DNA of 64,000 nucleotides from Cryoendolithus antarcticus (lineage: Eukaryota; Ascomycota; Dothideomycetes; Cladosporiales; Cladosporiaceae), in NCBI GenBank assembly GCA_002077065.1, contig NAJO01000031.1, positions 124,001-188,000 on the forward strand. Reading direction: 5' to 3'. Made by a program: the position numbers and the translations under genes. Every line of letters begins with the position of its first letter. Position 1 is the first letter of the stretch. This document shows, piece after piece, positions 59,559 through 64,000 of the stretch. The notes beneath the pieces were generated by a model. That model had not been told where the DNA came from. It saw only the letters and a list, made by a program, of their open reading frames with translations, and did no database searches.

Positions 59559-60911
59559 TCACACTCCTCTCCCGATTCCCACACTGCCTGCACTCTCTCC
59601 GACTTTGACCTCATCCTCTTGCACAGCCATAGTACCTCTCCGACTACTAGCAGTCGTACTCTGGCTCTCACTTCTCTCTCTTGGTCCTGCCACGCCGCCA
59701 ACACCGCCATCTCCGGCCGCCCAGGCAGCAATGCCAGCCGCAGCCGGGGTAACGGGACTAGCAGCTGTTGGTTCACGAGCGACTCGGGCGGTAGCAGTCG
59801 GGTCGATGGCAGCAGGTGCGTCCGACTGACTCGACCCTCGTCTCCGAGTTCGTAGCGCACGCTCCAGAGCACGAACACGTTGGCGAAGAGACTCATTTTC
59901 CGCTTTCACGATCTCCATCTCAGATCGGTAGGCTGCTGTATCGGTGTAGCTCTGCGTACTGAGTTGAGTGCTCGGACTCTGTGAGGGCGAAGGCACCGAG
60001 TGTGGATTTGGAGAAAGTGGCGTGCCTGCATGCGCGGCTGTCGAGCCCATGGATGTAGCACTCGGGTCACGGGATAGCGATGGACGATGCGGCAGAGTGA
60101 ACAGCGTGCCGCCACCTGGAATGCCGCCGGCTGAACTGGGATAGCGCAAATTATCAACGCTTTGCCTGGCTGGCGTGGAAGCACCGCTGCGAGCTGAGGC
60201 CGAGGGCTGACGCGAGAGTGAGGCGCCTGATGCAGCTGTGCGAGCGAACGAGGCTTGACTCTGACTTGCATGTGTGCCAGGATGCCCAGATGTGGTGCTC
60301 CCAGCTTGCGGCTGGGTGCTCATGGTGCTGCCGGCTACAGAGACGGAGGTGGAGGGCGTTGGGATGCTTCTCCTCGAGAGCGAAGATGAGCTTCGGTGGC
60401 GACGCGAGGGCGTGGGATGGGTGGCACCGGTCATCTGGTGTATTGCGTTCGGATCAGTAATGTCGACTGGCAGCAGCGAGGCGGAGGTAGAACTGCTGGA
60501 CATCGAGTTGTTGGACGCGACTGAGGCTGTCTGGGCGCGTAATGCAGTGAGCTCTCGTGCGAGACGATTGACCTATATCGTCTGTCAGCTCCGCATTTAA
60601 GCGTTGTATAGCAACGCGTGTAAACGCACGACGGCTTCCTGCTCTTTCTCGCACTCCGCATACAGCTCGGCCGCCGTGAGTGGCCTTGGGTGTCGCATCG
60701 GCATATTGATTCCCTGCTCGTGTGATGTGATGACTGGGCTCCTGTGTGGCCTATCGCCCGCCGACGCAGATGCTCCTGGGGGTCCCATGATTTGCGACGT
60801 CCGTCTGGAGGTTGAGAGGAGGGGTGGAAGGGGGGTGGAGGACGGGTTGTGCGAAGAGTGCGGTCTCTCAGCACGGGGCGACGTCGGCAGGGTGTTGATA
60901 TCTGGTGCCAT
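59559..60911 (-). CDS. Ser-rich protein with a short leucine-zipper-like coiled coil, 431 residues
   Basis: Two exons, 60911-60630 and 60572-59559, are joined in phase 0 (intron gtgcgt...gctgac...tatag). The join reconstitutes the conserved-looking helix ECEKEQEAVVNRLARELTAL. The N terminus (MAPDINTLPTSPRAERPHSS) and STSRRTSQIMGPPGASAS match a widespread, uncharacterised Pezizomycotina protein as I recall it. The middle is Ser/Pro/Ala rich and disordered. A second helix near residue 330 (YRSEMEIVKAENESLRQRVR, ALERALRTRRRG) has zipper-like heptads. The tail is acidic. No DNA-binding basic region precedes the zipper in the bZIP spacing. Function is unknown. Confidence 0.75.
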
Positions 60912-61357
60912 CGAGGTTGGTGAGGAGGAGTGACACTGGAATGTTGGCAGTCCAGGTGTTTCATATGTGTGGTCAAGGACGAAAGCGACCAGGGGAGTGC
61001 TTGCTACCGGAGGTTGATTGTGAAACACGTGCTACGGCACATCACGTGCACAACAACTGCGATGGATGGCCTAGTATCTGGGAGAGGACAGTCGTGAATG
61101 GTGTTTGTCGATCGTCATGATCGCCAACATATGTACAATGTATCTTTCGCGGCCCAAATCGACCCTTCGTAGCATGCGAAAGATGGGTCCAACGCTCGAC
61201 CAGGGAGGCACATATCTTGCTGCGACCCATGATGGATACAGATTTTTGGGAACCCAGCAGTCTGTCCCTTATGCCTTTAGTCGCTTATCCTGCAAATCCT
61301 CGCGTGCATCTTTGATCAAGAAGCTGTATCCAAAGTCAGCGCGCGGTTCGTCCAGTC
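60912..61357. other. Intergenic region
   Basis: Upstream region of the Ser-rich protein gene and 3' flank of PER1. Nothing else is seen. Confidence 0.5.
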
Positions 61358-62670
61358 TTATGAGACGAGCAATACTGACTTATACCACCACACAGTGGGC
61401 CCCACAGTTCCCAAATGCCACAACGAATGCGCATCCACCATCCCTCCCCAAGGCGCAAAGTCGAAAAGCTCCAAACCCATAGCCAGCACGATCCACGCCA
61501 CGATCAACCCTGGCCACGCAGCCCATATCCTACCCACCTTCCTCACCCTCACAACACTGAAGCCAGTCCAGAGCACATTCGTGATGATACCCACGGCCAC
61601 GTTGGCAGCCATGTTGTAAGTGTAGTCAAATCGAACGAACGTCAAATAGAAGACGTGGGCGAAGTAGAGACTCGCGCATAGCACAGCCCAGACTCGTATC
61701 AGCGTCGAGGATCTCGAAGTCGAGGAATCGGTCGCGGAAGCCGAGGGACGGTCCAGGCGGAAGACTCGAATAGGCGCATAGAATAGTCCGTACATTACAC
61801 TCAGCGCCGCTGCGAAGTAGTCAAGTCTCTCGGTGACAACGAAGTCCCGTGCATGGAAGATCATGCTGAATGTCCAGCTCGCGAAGCCACAGTAGCCGAA
61901 ACCTATGTAGTACTTTCGTAGCGCATAACTAGCGGGTATCTCGGCTTTGAGCCGCGAGATACCCCAGTAGTGGGCTAGAAAGTTCAGCAGTGAGAACAGG
62001 ACCGAGAAGGGTTCTTGCAGACCAAGGAAGCGGTGGAAGGGCCATTTGCCATGGAATTGGTGGATTGGGGTCAGGTAGGGTGGGTCTCGAGCGAGGCGTT
62101 GGGTAGTGATGACATGTTGACAGGCGTAGTCACATTCGGAGGGGCATGTCCACAGGAGGGTGCGGTGATGGAGGGCTAGGTCATGTGTTACTCTGGGGTG
62201 TTTGAAGTAGGCGATGGGCAACGAGACATACGTATCGGAGCGCCATCTTTACCGCAGTTGGCCGAGATACAGTCCTAAACATTCGATTAGTCGAGTTTCG
62301 TCGTGCTATCCCGTAGTACTTTCACGCGGTCGCAAAAGTCTGCTGGTACCTCGTGCAACTATCAGCCGCGCCGCAGTAGTAAATAGCTTGTCGTAACGTA
62401 GGTGAGAAACGACACCTGCAGCGCCTTTCATCGACCAATTCGTGCTATCTCCTTCGGCACTCTCGCAGCCAGACGAATGTCACAGCGCGGTCAATCGTAG
62501 CATGAGACACCTTCAAGCCTGTGGAATAGCGGAGGTAGACTTACGGTCACGCAGCTCTTGAACTCCGGGAGTCGATCACCCGACGAAGCGTTCGCGATGC
62601 CAGCAAAGACGAAGAGTACGCATAGCGCAATCGGCAGCCGTTGAGACAGCTGTATGGTATCGAGTCGCAT
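61358..62670 (-). CDS. PER1: PER1/PGAP3-type GPI-anchor lipid remodelling protein
   Basis: Multi-pass ER protein that removes the sn-2 acyl chain of GPI anchors. Three exons (62670-62545, 62274-62232, 62175-61358) join in phase to 328 residues. The first has a signal peptide (LPIALCVLFVFAGIANASSG) followed by DRLPEFKSCVT. The 43-nt second exon supplies DCISANCGKDGAPI. The third continues PLHHRTLLWTCPSECDYACQ, the conserved Cys-rich luminal block. About six membrane segments follow, with family motifs GKWPFHRFLGLQEPFSVLFS, ASWTFSMIFHARDF, TERLDYFAAALSVMYGLF and the C-terminal DAHSLWHLGTVGPTVWWY. The His of FHARD, Asp of LDYF and His of SLWH fit the CREST-type hydrolase site. Intron 1 is 270 nt. 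Confidence 0.92.
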
Positions 62671-62837
62671 GATGCATGCTGTGTAGGTTTTCAAACACGC
62701 TGTGGGATGTAGGAAGCCGCTCTGCCAAGGTCAATCACTACAATGTTGCAATCTCGGTACACGTAGGCAAAAAGCTCGCCCACATGCTCTGACAGGCGGA
62801 CGAGGATAGCGAGGGTAGAGGACTACTTCAGAGGAGC

Positions 62838-62843
62838 AAAAAA
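62838..62843 (-). terminator. T6 run, candidate pol III terminator
   Basis: On the minus strand TTTTTT lies 72 nt beyond the 3' end of the tRNA-like element. It would end a transcript of about 150 nt starting at the A box region. Confidence 0.35.
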
Positions 62844-62914
62844 CAATCAAACATCGTGCCCCTGAAGAATTCGTTAGTGTTTATTGCGGTAAATCCCTAC
62901 TAAGGCGGGCTTCA

Positions 62915-62989
62915 GATACACTACTGGAATCGAACCAATGATCTTGTCATATACCGTAGAATACGAGTAACACGCTGTACCACGGTACC
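62915..62989 (-). ncRNA. Diverged tRNA-like element (tRNA-Val resemblance) with A and B boxes
   Basis: On the minus strand 75 nt begin GGTACCGTGGTACAGCG and end in GTGTATC. The B box GGTTCGATTCC matches the pol III consensus exactly, and TGGTACAGCG is one mismatch from an A box, 46 nt before it. The T arm pairs over 5 bp (ATTGG/CCAGT). An anticodon-like stem (CGTAT/ATATG) pairs with one wobble. The acceptor arm pairs for only 5 of 7 bp, and the D arm is poor. Overall it resembles eukaryotic tRNA-Val but is too damaged for a working tRNA. It could be a pseudogene or a SINE head. Confidence 0.5.
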
Positions 62990-64000
62990 TACTTCATAAT
63001 TACGGCATCTAGCTAATCAGGGCTCGCTCATCCACCATTGTGGGGGTTGCGTTCGTCACCATGAAGTCGGACCGGAAACGTAGAGCAGTCCTTCAGCCAA
63101 CCTGCAACCATGCAGTATCGGCTGTAAAGCTTTGCCTTTGCGCATCAGTCACAGCGAAGCATATATGTGCAAGTGATTGAGCTGGCCCACGATGTATTGA
63201 CTATCACTGGAAACACCGCGGTATGTCAACTTAATTTACGCGATCAATCCGATACGCACAGCAGCAAGTCATGCAATCGAGGAACAAGGGCAGCGCCTTA
63301 TTTCTCCTTCTAAGCCTGCTGTCCAGTTGTCATGTGAGAGATGCAGATCCTTCAGTGCTACACGAGATGATCATCTATTACCCGTGAACTTTCTTAGCAC
63401 TTCGCACTCGAACGTTGTCCGCAGGGACAACCTCAGCCGACTCTGCTCAGCCGCTGCTAGAACAAGACCGCCTCCGACGGATCTGTGCTGACTATTCGTA
63501 TAAAACCGACAGCGCGCATATCGCTATAACGCTTAGTTAAGTAGAGAACATAGTAAGTTCCATGCTGCACTCGTCCTATATGACCTGCTCTCTAACGCGC
63601 GTTCGAATTGCTTTCCTAAACGCAATACAGTTGTGTGATGTGTCGAATTTGGCTAAAATGCTTCTCCCTCATCTTAATAGTATCCATGGCATGTTTTACG
63701 TTAGTAATAGTAATAGACGTCTCCGCGATGTTCGTTGGCTAAAATAATCTTGCGTTATCCGGGACGATCACGCTCGAAGACTGCAGCCTGCTCCTCTTTC
63801 GACACTATCGAATACAGTAGGCAGACTCTGTACTTGCGACTATTAGTAAGGTCTTAGCCGAAGCACCGGTATTACACGAGGAAGGTTCCTAAGGAGGTAA
63901 TCTCTCCTAGACTAGGGAGGAACACTGGGATAGCACCGTCATCCGTGACAGAGCAGAGCCAGTCGGTGATCGCGCCTAGAGTGGATATCGACAGTCGTGG

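Larger units (their letters stand above)
62671..64000. other. Gene-free right end
   Basis: No gene is recognisable. A tRNA-like pol III unit lies at 62838-62989. From about 63500 the sequence becomes richer in TA and TTA/TAG strings (for example ttagtaatagtaatag), which might reflect a decayed, RIP-affected element. No open transposase or reverse-transcriptase frame is present. Confidence 0.45.

Noticed and set aside
63895..63930. Short imperfect hairpin (ctcctag/ctagggag)
   Set aside because: Short arms with a bulge; no adjacent element or gene gives it meaning.
1..64000. CRISPR arrays, insertion sequences, intact transposons
   Set aside because: No regularly spaced repeats, transposase, integrase or reverse-transcriptase frames were found; the DNA is fungal nuclear.

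Overview
The window reads as nuclear DNA of a filamentous ascomycete (Pezizomycotina, most likely a Dothideomycete). Genes are dense on both strands. Introns are short (about 45-75 nt) with GT...AG ends and ctaac/ctgac-type branch points. The gene set is a filamentous-fungal one (HacA, Atg15, Nic96, ETR1, Per1, C6 transcription factors). Exon joins were worked out by hand from splice sites, reading phase and family resemblance, so boundaries are predictions.

Layout. 0-16 kb holds housekeeping genes: the 3' part of acetolactate synthase ILV2, ATP synthase subunit h, TFIIB, an HSL-type alpha/beta hydrolase, a small CHZ-like acidic protein, ESCRT-II SNF8/VPS22, ribosomal protein L7, a VPS9-domain protein and the autophagy lipase ATG15. 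16.2-30.8 kb is an accessory metabolic block: a phenol-hydroxylase-type FAD monooxygenase divergent from a cytochrome P450, then a cupin, a two-domain extradiol (VOC) ring-cleavage dioxygenase, a C2H2+Zn2Cys6 regulator, a second regulator-like protein with no visible DNA-binding domain, and a CocE/NonD-type S15 hydrolase. Together they could hydroxylate an aromatic compound, cleave its ring and hydrolyse the product under a local regulator. 31-32.6 kb carries two tandem paralogous membrane-protein genes, the second broken by one in-frame TGA.

33.5-51.6 kb returns to conserved genes: the UPR bZIP factor HacA, with a 20-nt IRE1-type intron flanked by two 7-nt hairpin loops; a long coiled-coil protein; mitochondrial enoyl reductase ETR1; several small or lineage-restricted proteins; an RRM/RGG mRNA-binding protein; nucleoporin NIC96; and seipin. 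51.6-57.6 kb is gene-poor. It contains a tandem duplication of about 1.1 kb carrying two small basic orphan genes, followed by a degenerate 16-bp minisatellite. 57.6-62.7 kb holds two same-frame ORFs separated by a single TAG, a low-complexity leucine-zipper protein and the GPI-remodelling protein PER1. The last 1.3 kb has no visible gene but contains a diverged tRNA-like RNA polymerase III unit.

The most interesting items are the putative meta-cleavage cluster, the HacA splice hairpins, the two single-stop interrupted reading frames, the orphan-gene duplication and the tRNA-like element.
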